This document shows, in pieces, positions 21,190 to 35,337 of a DNA stretch of 64,000 nt. Both the position numbers and the translations under genes were made by a program. Positions within the stretch are counted from its first letter, which is position 1. The number at the start of each line of letters is the position of its first letter. The notes under the pieces were generated by a model. It was not told the origin of the DNA. It worked only from the letters and a program-made list of their open reading frames with translations, and made no database searches. Source of the stretch: Manduca sexta (Eukaryota > Arthropoda > Insecta > Lepidoptera > Sphingidae). The stretch lies in contig NC_051131.1 in assembly GCF_014839805.1 (NCBI RefSeq), forward strand, positions 11,892,913-11,956,912. Direction: 5' to 3'.

Positions 21190-21378
21190 AAATAACGTCC
21201 CCTTTTCTGTCTGTCTGTTATCAAAATCTACTGAACGGATTTTTATGAAATTTGATATGGAGTTAATTTAAGACCCTGGGAAGGTTATAGGCAGTTTTCT
21301 ATCCCGGGAAAATATATAGCTCGATTTTTATCCCAGAAAACGCATTCACGCGGGCGAAGCCGCGAGCAAGCTAGTTAA
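21190..21378 (+). repeat. RTE-like non-LTR retrotransposon tail
   Basis: Contains TCTGTCTGTCTGTTATCAAA, CTACTGAACGGATTTTTATG, GGGAAGGTTATAGGC, and ends ACGCGGGCGAAGCCGCGAGC then AAGCTAGTTAA. This is the widespread 3' end of RTE-clade LINEs in arthropods. No coding part remains. The related tail at 36.5 kb lies in the opposite orientation. Confidence 0.75.
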
Positions 21379-24300
21379 GAATATAGAGGCGCGATGGTTG
21401 CGTAATTATCTAATATAATCGAACGCGTATGTGGGTCAGAGGTTCGATGCGTTACAAAATATTTAGATAAGAGCTAACACGTCTAGTGATCGGCCCAGAT
21501 CGGGATCACTTTAGCAACGATACTGATGCTGTTGATGATGACCTTATTGATTGTAAACTTGTATGATCAATACGATATTAAACTTAACTGCTTTCATGTT
21601 TTATCGAGTGGAGTCGGCCGTGAGGGTCGTTGGTTTGCTTCCCGCATCGCTCTTCTGGTTGAGATGGCCAAATATTTGTTTTGGGTTTGGATGTTGTGAG
21701 GGTGATTGAAAGTCTCTTGTACAGTCAGCCACAAGTGCAGCGGAACAAATTCAAAATTTCAAATCGCCTTTCCACTTTCGTTTTCTTATCAATACTCGTT
21801 TTTTCTTCAATTAAATTAACTTCACGGGATTAATTTTAGATAGAGAAACAATAGTGTTTCAATTGTAGTTAATGTGTGGAAGCATTTTGAAGATTTTGAT
21901 ATGTTTACATACTATTGTGGCTGACTGCACACGATATAACTTGCACCTTATTTGAAGTCTATGTCTGTGAGTGATGTGTGTTTATTTTTTTATTTTGGTG
22001 TTTTATAAATAATTACCAATAATATTAATTTTGAAATTCAAGCACGGTAATTGAAATCGTTCAAACATATAACACAGAATCGTATAGACAAAGTTGAAAT
22101 CCCTGATTTTGAACTTTTTAGTATACGGTGAAATTTGCAATTCTCATTTGCACGTGTTGTGTTTACAATGTTGCGCGTGCGCAGCGCGTGACCCCGAAAC
22201 GTGCGGATACAGCCTGTTCCGGTTGTTAATCACTTCATTAATTTGCATACTTTTTGGCATCTGTTTGTGTCGCGTGCTCGAAATAGTTTGAAGTGACGGG
22301 TTTTTGAACAAGTCGCGTATGTAGACGCCTTTAGAATGTAGTTTGCGGTGTGTTCCACAATAATGGAGTATAGCTGAACGTTTATAAATAAGGTTTAGGT
22401 TGTAAATGAGCAGATTAAAAGGAACAGTGCAAAAGAAAATGACTAGATCATCTGAACTAAGTATACAGTAGATACAGGATTAGATAATTTTTTTTTTTAT
22501 TTGTTGATACAATTATATACAACATATTTTATTTGCTACCTAAGTAGTTACTGTGTAGAGCTTTAATTTGAATAGAATATAAAATAAAGTATCTATTATA
22601 TTATCTATTCATAAACATTTATAACAGATTAAAACTGACTCTACATTGTCTACAAAAGCAGTGTGCGATTATCCATAATTTCCTTAGTAGCAATAATTAT
22701 CTTGTATTATTCTTATCTCATCCAATAGAATAATGCAGTTGGCACACTGCAATAGAACTTTCTCGAAACACAAAATAACACGCGAACAGCACGCGGGTAC
22801 TGCACCAAAAAAAAACGCTTTTTGACTGACAAATCGACTCATGTAATTTATTCATAAACTGAACGAAAATCATTAATTTTAGTTTACATTCTGTACAGAG
22901 ATGTTCTTAGAACAGAAATTCAATGTTTATTATTTACGTTAGTGGCCAATATTTAGTGTAACGTTTAGCTTCGTTGGTTTTTTGATAGTTCGCAGGTATT
23001 GTGCTGCACACCGTACTTTGGAATGCCGGTTGAATTTCTGCCGATGATACCAGATTTAATTCTGTCCAGCCAGTTCTGTTTACTTTAGAAATTGTTTGAT
23101 TTCCGGTCCACGGTTATTGGTCCATTAGTATAATGTTTTTTTATACTTAGAAGTTAAAAATATTCGCAGTGTGATGCAGTTTTTGCGCAAATGTTGTATG
23201 TAGAGTTGGTGAACTTTGTAGCGATAAATTTGTATTATTATTTAGAGACGAATGAATTCTCGGATGCAATAATGTTTGTAAAATTAATAAACGACCTCAC
23301 AGTCCTAGGTAGCCGTTACTGTTGCCTCGGGTTATATTTTGATATTGAGTCCTTTATCTATTCTTTATTTTAACTCAGGCTTAAAGTTTATCATTCATCC
23401 ATTCTTAACATTTCGAACAACTTTAAATTAATTATAAATGTTTAATCTATGTATAATTTAAATTTATATCACCATTAATAAACTTTCTCATCAGTTTGTT
23501 TACAACAAACTTTCTGCCTACCTAATAATGCCTAAATGAACAATGAAGCTATTACAGCTCAATTCGAATCGATAATTTTCGTCAAGACAAATGAGATAAT
23601 TACGTATAGAAAGTAGACAAATTGGCAAACGAGTAACTACCCACGTGCAATACATCTCACGCGGAAACATCTCGTCTGGATGCGGCGCGTGGGCACGATT
23701 GTTTTAACGCCATCTATTGAGCAACGCGCGAAAGTGACACGTAATATTATGACTAACAGAGATCGCTTCTTACGACATGATAAATTGATAAGTCCTATGG
23801 ACATTGTTGTCCTGTCTAGAGCGGCTCAATGATTGCCATTCTATTGTTGCACAAAGAATTGTCTTTATCTTTTGACAGCTATTTGTTCACGATTGACACT
23901 ATTATAGATCGTAACGTTTTCAAAGGCTTACACTTAGAACGGAAATAAGTTCAAACATATTTATTTCAAACAGTGATTAATATTGTACAGGAACTTTCCA
24001 AAAACAGGTAATGTCAAAAAAGACGAGAGGAATGACAGCGCAAAACTTATAAGGCAGACGTGAGCTCAGCATTTCCCATGCGTTCAAAATAAATATTTCG
24101 TAACAAGCAATGTTCTTTTAGAAAATGATTAACATTTATTTACAATGCTTGTGCCATTTATGGCAACCAAGTGTCATTACGCACGTAAAAAGGTCATTCG
24201 CTTCTATCCAAATTTTTTAAATAATATCATTCTAATATTAATGCATAAAATATCAATTTCAATATCGTTTCTAGTAAAATTTATAGTCTAATCCAAAGTG

Positions 24301-27300
24301 TGTTGTGGTGTAGTTCGTTGACCCCGGTAGAGTGCGGACGGATAAACGCATTGCATTGTGCGTGCGCGCATACAACCGATTGTAGGATAAGCAGTTGGCA
24401 GGGAGCCTGCGATGAGCTTCAGCGATACCAGTGCTTTTGAATGGATTCGGAGAAACAATGCAACCATTCAATTATATTAAGACTCGAGACGTATCGATTT
24501 AGAGCGGCTGTATTACGAAATATGAGAGATCATCTATACTTAAAATTAGACGTGAGTCTATAAAATCTATAGATTCTGTTCCGTTTATAAGTAAATGAAA
24601 TCTCTCCAAACATTCGACGCGTTAAAAATTACACACGTTACACTTCAGCGTGAATCACCGCAGAAACAGGTGGTCCGGTGTGTCGGACCAAATTAGGCAT
24701 ACCTAATTTCATTCGATTACCATAAAGTTCCGCGAATCCATAAATCTGCACGGGCGAAATACATTTTTATACTAATGAGGTTCGAGAAGTGCCAAAAAAC
24801 TTTGGTAACGCGGAACGTTCTGTACTCTGACTGGATCGTAAATGTGAAAAGACTAAGTACGAATGCATCAACATTGATCAATTTAATGAGCGCCCGAAGC
24901 AAGACCATGTGTTGTTGCGACTGCGTATATAAGGGTTGTAATTACACGACATGGTATTATTAACATAGCATGTGCATAATATTGAGCTCAATCTAAATAT
25001 TTCATTTCATGAGGATAAGGTTTAATTTACAAAATTCTAATGAAACATACAAGAAGATTACGTACGTATTTAGTGGTTTTTCTTTTCTTAATTAGTTACT
25101 GTAATGGCAGGGATGCGTCTCGATACAAGCTTGAACTAATCCCGGTTATGTTTAGTAAACTAAATAAAACTATTAACCCAGATTAATATACTATCAGTGC
25201 TGTCGACAGCCCTAGTTCACGCGATTCGCAGAAGCCAGACACTCGGTCTGTGGCCGCTCGGCGCACGCGCATGCACCGGTCGTACCGCGGCCAAAGTTCG
25301 GCCTATACCACACTAAGATACAGAATATAAACAAAACTTTATAGGGGACTTACATCTTTGATACAACTTCATATATTATTATATTACTATGCTGCGGATT
25401 CTTGTGTACGAAAGCTCGTCTGGAAGATTGGCCATTAATATTGTTTTTGTGTTGATAATCTTAGGTATTTAGAGAGATTTGAGTAATCATTGACATTGAA
25501 ATTATGTTAAACAGTTTAAATGTAATAAAAATATAAAAGTCAATAACCTAATCTTGAAGAAAATTATTTAAATTGATTCATTATTGAAATCGTCGCGACA
25601 AATATGTATAATTTACATATTATTATTTGTTAAGTTCTTGCTATTGAGAGAGTAAAGAGGGGAGACGCAGTAAAGTCACTTGTTCGTGCCACGAAAAAAA
25701 ATAAGAAACTATTTCCATTTTTTTTTTATGAATTTTGTTACTTATAAATGTATATGTAGAAGTCAGTTTTGTATAAAAATGTACCACTGAGAGGTACCTT
25801 CCAACTAATCAAAGAATTTTATCAAAACAACAATTTATAGATAATCAACTTAAAAAAAACATTCCACTTTCAAAATTAACATAGTTTGACAAACGTTACA
25901 ATTTCCATTGATCTCTCCGCTCTCCGGCCCGTAGAGTCCATAATGGCCTCTATATTGGCAGTTGGCACATAATTTATGTACCATACCATATGCTGGCACA
26001 ATTCGTTTAAGTGTTCCGCTGATATACGTATCAATTTACCGGCCCTGATGATACTTTATGATGTATCGCAAAAAGCTTTCGCCTGTTCTAGGAAGGAGTC
26101 ATTTATTGTCGAATAGGTCTTAGGTTTAAGTGGTGTATTGAAGTTGTCTTTATTACATTAATGTATATAGGTATACTGAACGTTTTATCTAATTTGCATA
26201 GAATATTTATATTCCTTTTAAATAAACACGATTGTCCAGTTTTAACACTTTTCCTTGAGAGTCATATTATCAAACAAAAAGTACTAGGGTAATGCCTTAT
26301 CAAATATGTTTACAAGGCCTGTGTTTTCATATTATTGTTCAGAAAGGATCGTAAACATGTCAGTCAGATTGTTGATGTTTTAATTAAATTTACAAACTTC
26401 CGAACGAGAACATTTTTAAAGCTAAGTTACGAAACACAATAATAATTAGTTCAGCGATACTAATATCAAAGTACCCAATAAAACACTACAACACGCTTAG
26501 CTCTAACAGATGCTACGATAACTTATTAGAAAACAACCACGTCACAATAAAAGCATCGATTCAAATAGCTCTATTATGCAATTAAGTGCTCGGCCTGCAC
26601 ACTTAGCGGCGCATCTGCGTCTAACTGTCTGAAACGTTTCTAATAACTTATAATGAGCTAGTGCCATCCTGTAGGAACGAGGCATCCGTTCCTAGAATAC
26701 AGGCGAACACTCAGACAGATGCGGATTTAAAATAAAATATACTGTCAGGTACTTTTTTAAACAGAGCGTGTCTTGTGCAATATTAGACCGTTCATGGTTC
26801 GGGGGGCTTGGGCCGACTTCACTGCCTTCTGAGTCCGTCAATGTTCGCCCGCATAGACAGACAGACGCTTGCATAATTTAAAATAAAAGACAGTTGGTGC
26901 GCGACACAATGAGTGAACAGTACGACGAATAAATTAGAAAGAACACTTGGGTTACGTTGTCTGCACCGAACCGATAGACAGGACGACGCTTACGTTTAAA
27001 AATAGAATTACGAACGTAATTAATCAGCCTTTGAGTAATTACTGTTTTGTCATTTCCTTCCTTACGTCAATTAATTTGAGTGTCGGAGATTTTCATAAAA
27101 TGAATCACAAATTTAGAATATTTTTAGCTATAGACAGTAAAGAGTACACGTGCGGTAATTATAACCTTCTGATCGGGCGATGTGTTTGTTATGTCTTGTG
27201 TTCGAACTTATGACGAGTAAGGTTAGGTTAAAAATAAAAATTATGACAGGTTCAGTTTACATTTTCTTATTTTATTTTGACATGTTAAGAACTCGGCGCT

Positions 27301-28574
27301 ACAATATATTTGGGTGATCTATTAGAATAATTTCAATATTTAACTAATAATAGATTGTAATAAAAATATAGAGTTAGTGTTGTTTTATGTTGTCTTACTG
27401 CATCTTCACAACGTTGTAAATACTCGAGTCGATTGTTGGAAACGATTGATTTTATGCCCAACGTGTCTACTGCATTTCCACGAGCCGTGAAATAAATCTT
27501 GAAATGATCGTAAAAAACTATATAAAACCGTTTCAATTATACACACGAGCGAGCGGCGGGACATCAAAGGAAAACGTTGGAGTTTTCATTGAAAAAAACT
27601 TTTTGTTACCATTATTATGGTTTATTTTTAAAGTTTTCTTTATTAAGGTTAACCAGGGCGGTTGATGCTTCTTCGTTGAGTGCTTTAAACGGGGATGTTA
27701 TGTTTGATCGATCGATCATCGCACCTTGGTTTTGATTTATTTACCTTGTTTCCTTGATTGTGTTCCAAGTGTATCTATCTGGAAGAATTTTTTGTTGCAC
27801 AGGGTTTTAACATTATTTTGACGTGTTTTTGACCATCATTGTTTCCACACTTCGCGAGGACGTACATGTTTTGATGTTGTTACAATCTTGAGTTATTAGC
27901 GTTATGGCCTTTCAGATATAAACTACAAGCCATTTGTATTAACATATTGTCAACAACTATAAAAATCCAAAAGACATTTATTCGGAGTATGTGGGATTAT
28001 TTGAATTTTTTATAGTATAACTATTTATTTCCTAAAATATAGTTTAGTATCATGTATGTGTGTTAATCAGTCCTCGGATATAACTTATGTTACTTCGTAA
28101 ACAAGGAAAATGAACCCTAATACAGGCTAATAAAATGACGGATTGCACCATCCATCATGTCGACGAGAGAAAAACTTTCTCACAATACTACCAACAAACA
28201 TATCTGAACTACGCAATAACTGGCATTGAAAGACGTATCTTCTATTTAATTCTACATTCAGTTAATACATAATATTATTTCAATAATAGATCAGTAATAT
28301 TTTAACGTAGTTTTATTTATTATTGGTTCAATAAATACTTTCACATTGATAAGATATATTTAAAAACAATAGATTTTCTTTATCATTAATTTTCTTTAAT
28401 TACTTATTCTGAAAAACTAATAGTTTACATTGTATTGTAGAAATCACTTTGCAATACTTTAATAATAATACAGGAATTTACTAAATACTGTTTAGTACAA
28501 ACTTATTAATAGAATTATTAATAACTTGAATTCACAAGGCAACCCTATAGAATGTCCCATATGTTAATTATATC
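21379..28574. other. 7 kb without a recognised gene or clear repeat
   Basis: AT-rich unique DNA. The small frames (22094-22291, 23191-23373, 24271-24471, 24717-24963, 26692-26874, 26947-27213, 27333-27536) have no motifs and no coding bias. A GC/CpG patch at about 25205-25305 stands out and is discussed among the findings. Confidence 0.5.
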
Positions 28575-28820
28575 ACAACACACACCACGCGTTTATCCCT
28601 GAGGGAGTAGGCAGAGGTGTAACCAGGGCACCCATTTTTCGACAAGTATGTTCCGTCCCATAATATGATAGGAGGCGAATATATTAGGCACAAATTCCAG
28701 GCTTCGGACTGATAGTGACAAGAAAAATCCAAATATCACTTTTCTCGACTCGGGATATGAATCCGAGACCTCAGAACAGAAGTCGTAACGCGCATGCAAT
28801 ACAACTACTCCACCAGCCAG
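28575..28820 (-). repeat. SINE family A copy
   Basis: Reads ACCACGCGTTTATCCCTGAG at the tail side and ends CAACTACTCCACCAGCCAG at the tRNA-like head; internal landmarks GTTCCGTCCCATAATATGAT and CAGGCTTCGGACTGATAGTG match the other copies. It is diverged (B box reads GGATTCATATCCC on the minus strand), so older than the 45.0 kb copy. No clear target duplication was found. Confidence 0.82.
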
Positions 28821-28830
28821 TACATAATAT

Positions 28831-28945
28831 CAGCCCTGTATTATATACCGTCCTACTTTAATTACTAGTGAGATGGTTTAGGAGTCAGGCAACCCCGCTG
28901 GCCTAGTGCGGGTTGAAAGACTTCACATACATTCGAATTCCTAAT
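28831..28945 (-). repeat. SINE family B fragment (tail half)
   Basis: Starts CAGCCCTGTATTATATACCG and contains CCCCGCTGGCCTAGTGCGGG followed by TTGAAAGACTTCACATAC, matching the 60.2 kb copy. It abuts the SINE A copy on its left, so one may have inserted next to the other. The head with the tRNA-like promoter is missing. Confidence 0.75.
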
Positions 28946-30431
28946 GTAGAATCCGACATACGTTAACGACTCTACAATTTTAAGGGCCATAAAAATACCG
29001 AAAGATTTGTCCCTACACTGTATCACTTGATCAAAGGGACTAGGTCAATGGCACGAGAGCTATACAACTATTTTGGAAATAGCTTACAATGTGGCAACCG
29101 CATCCACTTGCCAAACGGTCAATAAAAACGATCGTGTGAAACGTGTCAGAGTTTGGAACCGAGCTGACACTTGTTTACGATTTTGAGGATAGCTCTCGTA
29201 CTATCAGACTTGGCATCTCGTAAACACGCATTCGTTACGTCATATTGATTTTTTTGTGATTTATTGATTTTGATACGGTCCCGCAATCTGAGTTGTACAC
29301 GTAATGTCTAGTTATAAGTTGTAAGCATTAAAAAAGTTTTTCGTAAACTCTAGAGAAGTTAAATAGAAAAAAAGATTTGTGTGAAAATTCGTCATTTTTT
29401 AAAGTAAGATATGCATAATGAAAAATATCTTTTCTCTTTCAACACAATAAGAAAAAGTGTATCAGAGATTTGTTCAACCACTGAGAGCTTTGATTAAGCT
29501 TGTGTGGAATGTTCGATGATTTCAAAGTTTAAATGTCTAGTTTAAATGTAATTTCGTTTAATTTAAGAAAAGTCGGATGAATTCTATGAATTTTCATTGT
29601 GCTTCCATTGGGCACGTACCTACATAACATTATCCTTAATATTTGATAAATGACGAAGACTTACAAACATTACATACGCATCACGTTCTTCCAAAAATTG
29701 TACCGGGAAATTCCCTGTCATATACAAAAAAAATCTACTACAACATTAAAAATATCTGTAAAACATTCACAGTTGTAAATATCATGTCGCTTTTTAACAC
29801 ATCGTGCGAGATGCAAGCTGCAAAGGACCGCGTTGTTCAGAAATGTTTCAGATTTCTTAAAATTGAAGTATACATTCCAAACAATCGAATTTAAGCTGTA
29901 TTATGACGTAATTAACCTCATTTTATGTTAACAATATAATGATTTACGCATGCAAGGCAAAGTAACTCTACTGTAATACGGTGAGTGGAGTGGGTTCAAC
30001 ATAGAGTGTCAATTGACAAGTATTGATCATTCTTCGTCACACACAACTATGCTGGCCTGTAATTTGGAATCAATACTTTAAGTTTGACGTGTTGATTGGA
30101 AAATCACTTTAATTTCGATAAATATTCGGTTTGGATCATTTCTGCACAACTCGGTTCACTGAGTGACACTATGTTTACGAGCTCCGATGTTGGTTGCGAA
30201 AGAGGTTTAAATCGGACCATCCAGTGGCCACCGTGTCGGGCCACACGTACACCACCCGATATAAATACTGTACGATAAACTCTTCGGATTGCTTGATGCC
30301 GGCTGTCATGTAAGAATGTTAGTTTTGGTATTAAGTGTTTGACTGTTTATACCAAATAAAAATGTTATTGAGTAATGGAACGTTTGAAGATTTATCTGGT
30401 TTGAGTGTTTATCATCGAAATTGAATAATTT
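28946..30431. other. No gene recognised
   Basis: AT-rich; the 83-residue plus frame at 29643-29894 and the 60-residue frame at 30096-30278 lack motifs. No repeat family was recognised apart from the neighbours listed. Confidence 0.45.
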
Positions 30432-30530
30432 TTCCGATTTTATCGCGGTTTTTTGTATTACGATTTTCTCCCGACGTTTCGAAGACTTTGTAGCGTTTAT
30501 GGCCACAGGGCTGACTGAGGTGTAGGTCGT
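30432..30530 (+). repeat. Repeat family D copy
   Basis: TTCCGATTTTATCGCGGTTT, then CGATTTTCTCCCGACGTTTC and GAAGACTTTGTAGCGTTTAT. The same core occurs at 59982-60075 and 62459-62580. Non-coding; at 62.5 kb the core is one side of a terminal inverted repeat, so the family is probably a MITE. Confidence 0.65.
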
Positions 30531-31620
30531 CCGAAAAGTCAAAGATACAAGTTTTTTTTTTGTTATTTTACAAATAGCATTCGCGTAACCATAATAAAAC
30601 ATGATGAGTGTTTATGCATTATTATATATACTTGCGGTGGTACCTGAACTAAGACGATTTGGATCATAATAAGCAAATTTTTTTTTTCAAATTCTTAGTT
30701 CTACACGAGACCAATGCGTGGCACATAAACATATTTAAAGATTAACTATTCTAAGATTTATATCCACGTGAATGTTAAATGGCCTAAAACAAGACCGCGT
30801 GCATAATGAAAATACATTTATAGATCTCTCGTAATTTGAACACCGCTTTATTATTATTGTTGGTGATTATCCAGAAGCAGAGCGGTAATCACATTTTACG
30901 TTTGGCATCGGTTCAGTGTAGCGCAACGAAACATTAGCGAGTTATTTCACAAATGATTGTGTTCTGTGTTATGCCTTTTGTTAAATAATAAAAAAAAAAA
31001 TGTATGTATTGTTTAGTTTGTGTCCGTATTGGCATCGAATTTCGTTTTTCATGCTAGAGCCGATAAATTCCCCTGTTTCCCCCACGGGAGCTAACTTTTT
31101 ATTAAACCAGAATGAGTAATATTTAATTAAACCATTTGTAAAATACTCGACAGTAACTTTGGTTAACACACCAACAATAGATAGTAAAAGTTTGGACTTC
31201 ATTACATAGCGGTCTACTTCCTGCGACCGTCTTCATAGATGAATATTTCTATTCCATAAATTGAACGCCCTCTGCATAGACTAGCTGTCTACGAAAAAAA
31301 ATAGTAATCCTAAATTAGAGACCACTCACTTAGACATCGCTTCATTGTTTTTAGAATGCGCTTTGTTTTTAAGAAACCCGAAAGCGTACTATTAGAACTG
31401 ATGGGAAATGCTTAACAGTCAATATGTTAAAAGCAGGCTTTACGTCTAGACTTTGGCCTTATTCCCGGGGAAAAGACACGTGTATATCAATTAGTAGTTC
31501 TCTATATGTTGTATGAGCTTACCCACCACTAATGTGGAGGACAATTGGAAAAATACCAACTTCTAAACTATTTCGTCTTATTAACCGACTTAGATCCAAA
31601 AACACTATATCACTAACCGC
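30531..31620. other. No gene recognised
   Basis: AT-rich with homopolymer runs (A-run near 30.99 kb). The minus frames at 30306-30602 and 30981-31202 have no motif; the first overlaps the family D repeat. Confidence 0.45.
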
Positions 31621-31760
31621 GATTTTTCAATAAACGACCGAAAAATCCACTAATCGGAACAACGCTTTTTTGACATACTCACACATGCATTATTTTGATT
31701 GGTTAATTCTCGGATACGTATTGGAGATTGAGATCGGTATCGTTTATTGAAAACGGCTGT
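31621..31760. mobile_element. Candidate MITE with imperfect terminal inverted repeats
   Basis: Left end GATTTTTCAATAAACGACCG (31621-31640) is nearly the reverse complement of the right end CGGTATCGTTTATTGAAAAC (about 31735-31754), with a two-base insertion on the right. The length is about 140 bases, with no coding content. No target duplication could be fixed. Confidence 0.5.
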
Positions 31761-34700
31761 AAGATATAAATTACTTGTTTGCTGTCATCAAGGGCGATGA
31801 TTCGCGATTCGCGGCCGCACGCCTGTGTTGTCATCGTCATTGATTGCATACAAACGATATGAGTTATGAAACCTGTTAGTTTGGAGTTGTTGTGCCATGA
31901 TGCGACCCATTGACGCCGTAAACAGACGATGAGATTGACAGCGGTGTTTCATCATAAATTATTTGACACGTATCGTCTGTAGTGGCTTTAGGGCGCGGAA
32001 AATTAAAATTACTTTTTATTAATTTTTATTTTGTTCGAAACTTACACGTTTTTATTTTACATCTACGGCTCAAGTAACTTATTGTAAAGTGTTATTTGCA
32101 AGTAGATAAGTATGTGGTTTCATTTAGTAAAGCGACGTCAAAATGACCCGGTAAATACTTCTTTCGTTTAAGTTTAAAATTAAAAAAACAGTAACCAGAA
32201 GATAATAAATTTGAATCCAGTATTTGAAATAAAAGGAAATGAGCGACGTTTATTTTCGTCAAAGGATACAGAAATCAGAACCTATTTCCGTCCACAAAAT
32301 ACCTGAGGATATACACCTTAAAAATAGCATAACAAACGACTGACATCATTATGAGGATGCCTTTAATCCGACCTGACAGAACCCTCCTAAAGGGCCGGCA
32401 ATTTTGATAAACGCTTAGTTCCTTTAAAAATGTGCATAGTTCAGGACGTTAAACACGTCCGTCACGGCATCGTGTCACGTCGCACGACAACACACGTCAC
32501 GTCGCATTTTGTAATACCACCTCATCTGCCATTAACATGTTAAAGCGAGATTATATCACAATTTACACATCCCGCGCGACGAGATGATCGACTAGTGTAC
32601 ATTGTGTCTAATTTCACGCTGCCTCCAGTGCCGGAATACGTTCCAGGCAAGCCTTATGTTTAAGGTAAAGAGGAACGGCAAACGTAAAAATAGTCCTTAA
32701 ATTCATAATAATAAGACGTAGAACCAATACGAATTTTAAGAATTTATTTGAAATTGTTGTAAGAAGAAATATAGACGACTGGGTAATTCATTTGAAATGT
32801 AAAATGGTGTATTCTGTTTCCTTCCTGTACCGTCTTCTATTGCTTGTGAAGTCGACAAATAAGTTTTTTTGTGCTATGTCAAATTATTAAAATTATAAAT
32901 AAAATCTCTCTAAACGTGGGGAATATGTATACCGCGAACTGGTCCTGACTACTGCAACACGGTTGACAATAGTGCGCATTGAAGACGTACCGTGGCGTGG
33001 GCCACGCATGTCCTTAATACTACAATTCGTTGGCACGCGCCACTGAATAATACAATTCCAAATTGGACGTGTTCAAGGATGAGGTATTGCGCGCCCGCAG
33101 GCTCTATTTGCAGGTGGGTCACGCGCGCACCGCCACCATGGCGTCATATCCTCCGTTCAATTGACCACTGTAATTAATAAAAGAATTGCGCGCACGCACG
33201 CCGCTACTATGTTCGGTGATCGTCGCCGTCGTCGCATTGTTGACGAGTTGCCGAATTGTTGTCGAATGACACCTGCGTCGATCCAACTGCGAGACATTGA
33301 TACGCATGATTTGACGCTGATTCACACAGTTTGCTCCATTTTTGGTGTTGTTTTTGAGTTTATTTTTGGACGACAAACAGTCGACTAGAGGTCGATATAA
33401 TGTCGTTTTCGATTTAATATCTCATAAGCCGACCTAGGATGAATTGAAGATCAAGTTTACACGGACGTTTAAGGTGAACGTCGCACTCTGTCTCGGGTAG
33501 CTATAGTCTGGTAATGACTATGAAAAAACTTAAACACAAGGTAAACAGCCATCCATCACGGCGAAATAAAAAAAAGCATATTTTATGAGTTTATTACGAT
33601 AGTGCCGTGAGACTTAAAAATATCTTGCGCGATGATGCAAAAGCACAGATAGGCAAATGTAGCTTAAACTCGTGTCAAGGTGGTTAAGGGCTGAGGCTTA
33701 AGATTCTATGGTAACGCGCCCATTGAGTTGTCGGTCACGATTGTTGCCAAACGGTCCCAAGTCTGCAACTGTATGGCTTAATAATGACGTTATCCATTAC
33801 ATGAACGAAATAAATTAGACAAGGGCTAAAGGAAACTGCAGGGCAATAAAAAGAGGAATTCGAGATTTATGGCTGGCTGATAGAGATATGTTTTGAGTCC
33901 GAATATTACGGACGACGAAAATCCGCCGCAGTTTTTGATATTATGACAGGCAAACTTATCCCTATGAGAGCACCTACTCTATTAACTTCATTATTCTTGA
34001 ATAGAAATAAACCTATCAATACTAAACACAGGGCGGAAAGTTTACGGAATTGTATAACCATCGTGCAGGCAATGTAGTCACGTGGTGCGGGTAGTCCCGA
34101 GCTGTCATTACCAAGCCCTTTCTAGGCGCCTCGCCTCGCTGGCGGGGCGTGCGAGGCCGCGCGTCGAGCCTGCCTTCCCTTTAAAGAATCGACAGCCGAT
34201 GAGTTCAAGGCGTCGCGAGATATGGACAATCGATTGTTTCATATGTGCGTGCAGGTCTATGAGGAAATGGTAAAATATGAGACACATTGATCCTACTATA
34301 GATAATAAATTTTATAATAATGATACGTAACATCGTATTCGGCGACGGTTATATCGTGGTTCGAGAATATGACCGGTGAATCAATTACATTGTTGTCTCC
34401 CCTTTATTAGAATAAAATCATGAGTTTATACAAATGTAATATCGAAATGATATCACGATTTTGTGCTTTGCTCTAGGAAGCCGGCAAGTTACTATATAGT
34501 TAAAACCTATTAGATGATAAAAACAGTATGAAAGTATAGAAGATGAGAAATAAATCGATAAGAGTAATACATACTGATTCAGTAATACTAGAGCTGACTG
34601 CACGACATACCTGTAACGAAACAACGTAAAAAAATTAGACAATGAATCGGTAAACAAGTGACGGCTTTAAATTAAAATAAAATTATTTGTAAAATTAATT

Positions 34701-35155
34701 TAGAGTAAGTCAAATCACTAACGGACGTCCATCTGTAAGGTGGATGAACTACCTATTATAAGTCGCTGAAAGCTCCGCTGCTTCTCTTGACTGGTCCGTT
34801 TGCAAATGACCGTTTACAAAAACCCACACCAAGTGTCCGACTTTGGAATTCAACTCAGAACTCCTAATCAAATCTCCATGAGCCTATACGTCGACATTAG
34901 ACCGGTGAAGCGAACATTTCCTTATTAAAATTAGTGTTGACTATATCGGAAAATATTTTATCTGATTCATTGGGTCGTAAAAGTTTGACGTAAATATGTA
35001 ATTTTTCCTTGTTAATTTGTATGCCGTAACGATTGGGCGGTTTGAGTGATTCAATACGGGTGTAACAATGAGTTCCCACAGTACGTCACAGCTGTATAAT
35101 TAGATACAATATTACGTATGTGTAATTTGATGGGTAATCTATAACACAGACCAAC
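31761..35155. other. No gene recognised
   Basis: AT-rich unique DNA with CpG-rich patches at 31.8 kb, 32.45-32.51 kb (repeated CACGTC words), 33.09-33.24 kb and 34.08-34.25 kb. The small frames (32992-33177, 33119-33376, 33161-33388, 34082-34273, 34418-34657, 34897-35079) have no recognised domain. Confidence 0.45.
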
Positions 35156-35337
35156 AGGGCCCTTATTCTGTATGATAGTGTAAACGCGTAACGCGGCCGT
35201 GTCATGTTATCTTCGAGAAATGTGTGTGGAATGGTATTCTGTAAGCCAAATTTCTATAGTACTAAACATGATGGGTTGTGTTACGTGCTTGTTACGCACT
35301 GTCAAAATAACGTGCGGGATAGAGAATAAGGCCCTTG
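35156..35337. mobile_element. MITE with GGGCCTTATTCTNTAT ends
   Basis: The left end AGGGCCCTTATTCTGTATGA is the near reverse complement of the right end ATAGAGAATAAGGCCCTT, with one extra C and one substitution. Total about 182 bases, no open frame, internal CGCGTAACGCGGCC. I recognise the type from other lepidopteran sequences, but the superfamily is not known to me; target duplication is unclear. Confidence 0.7.
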
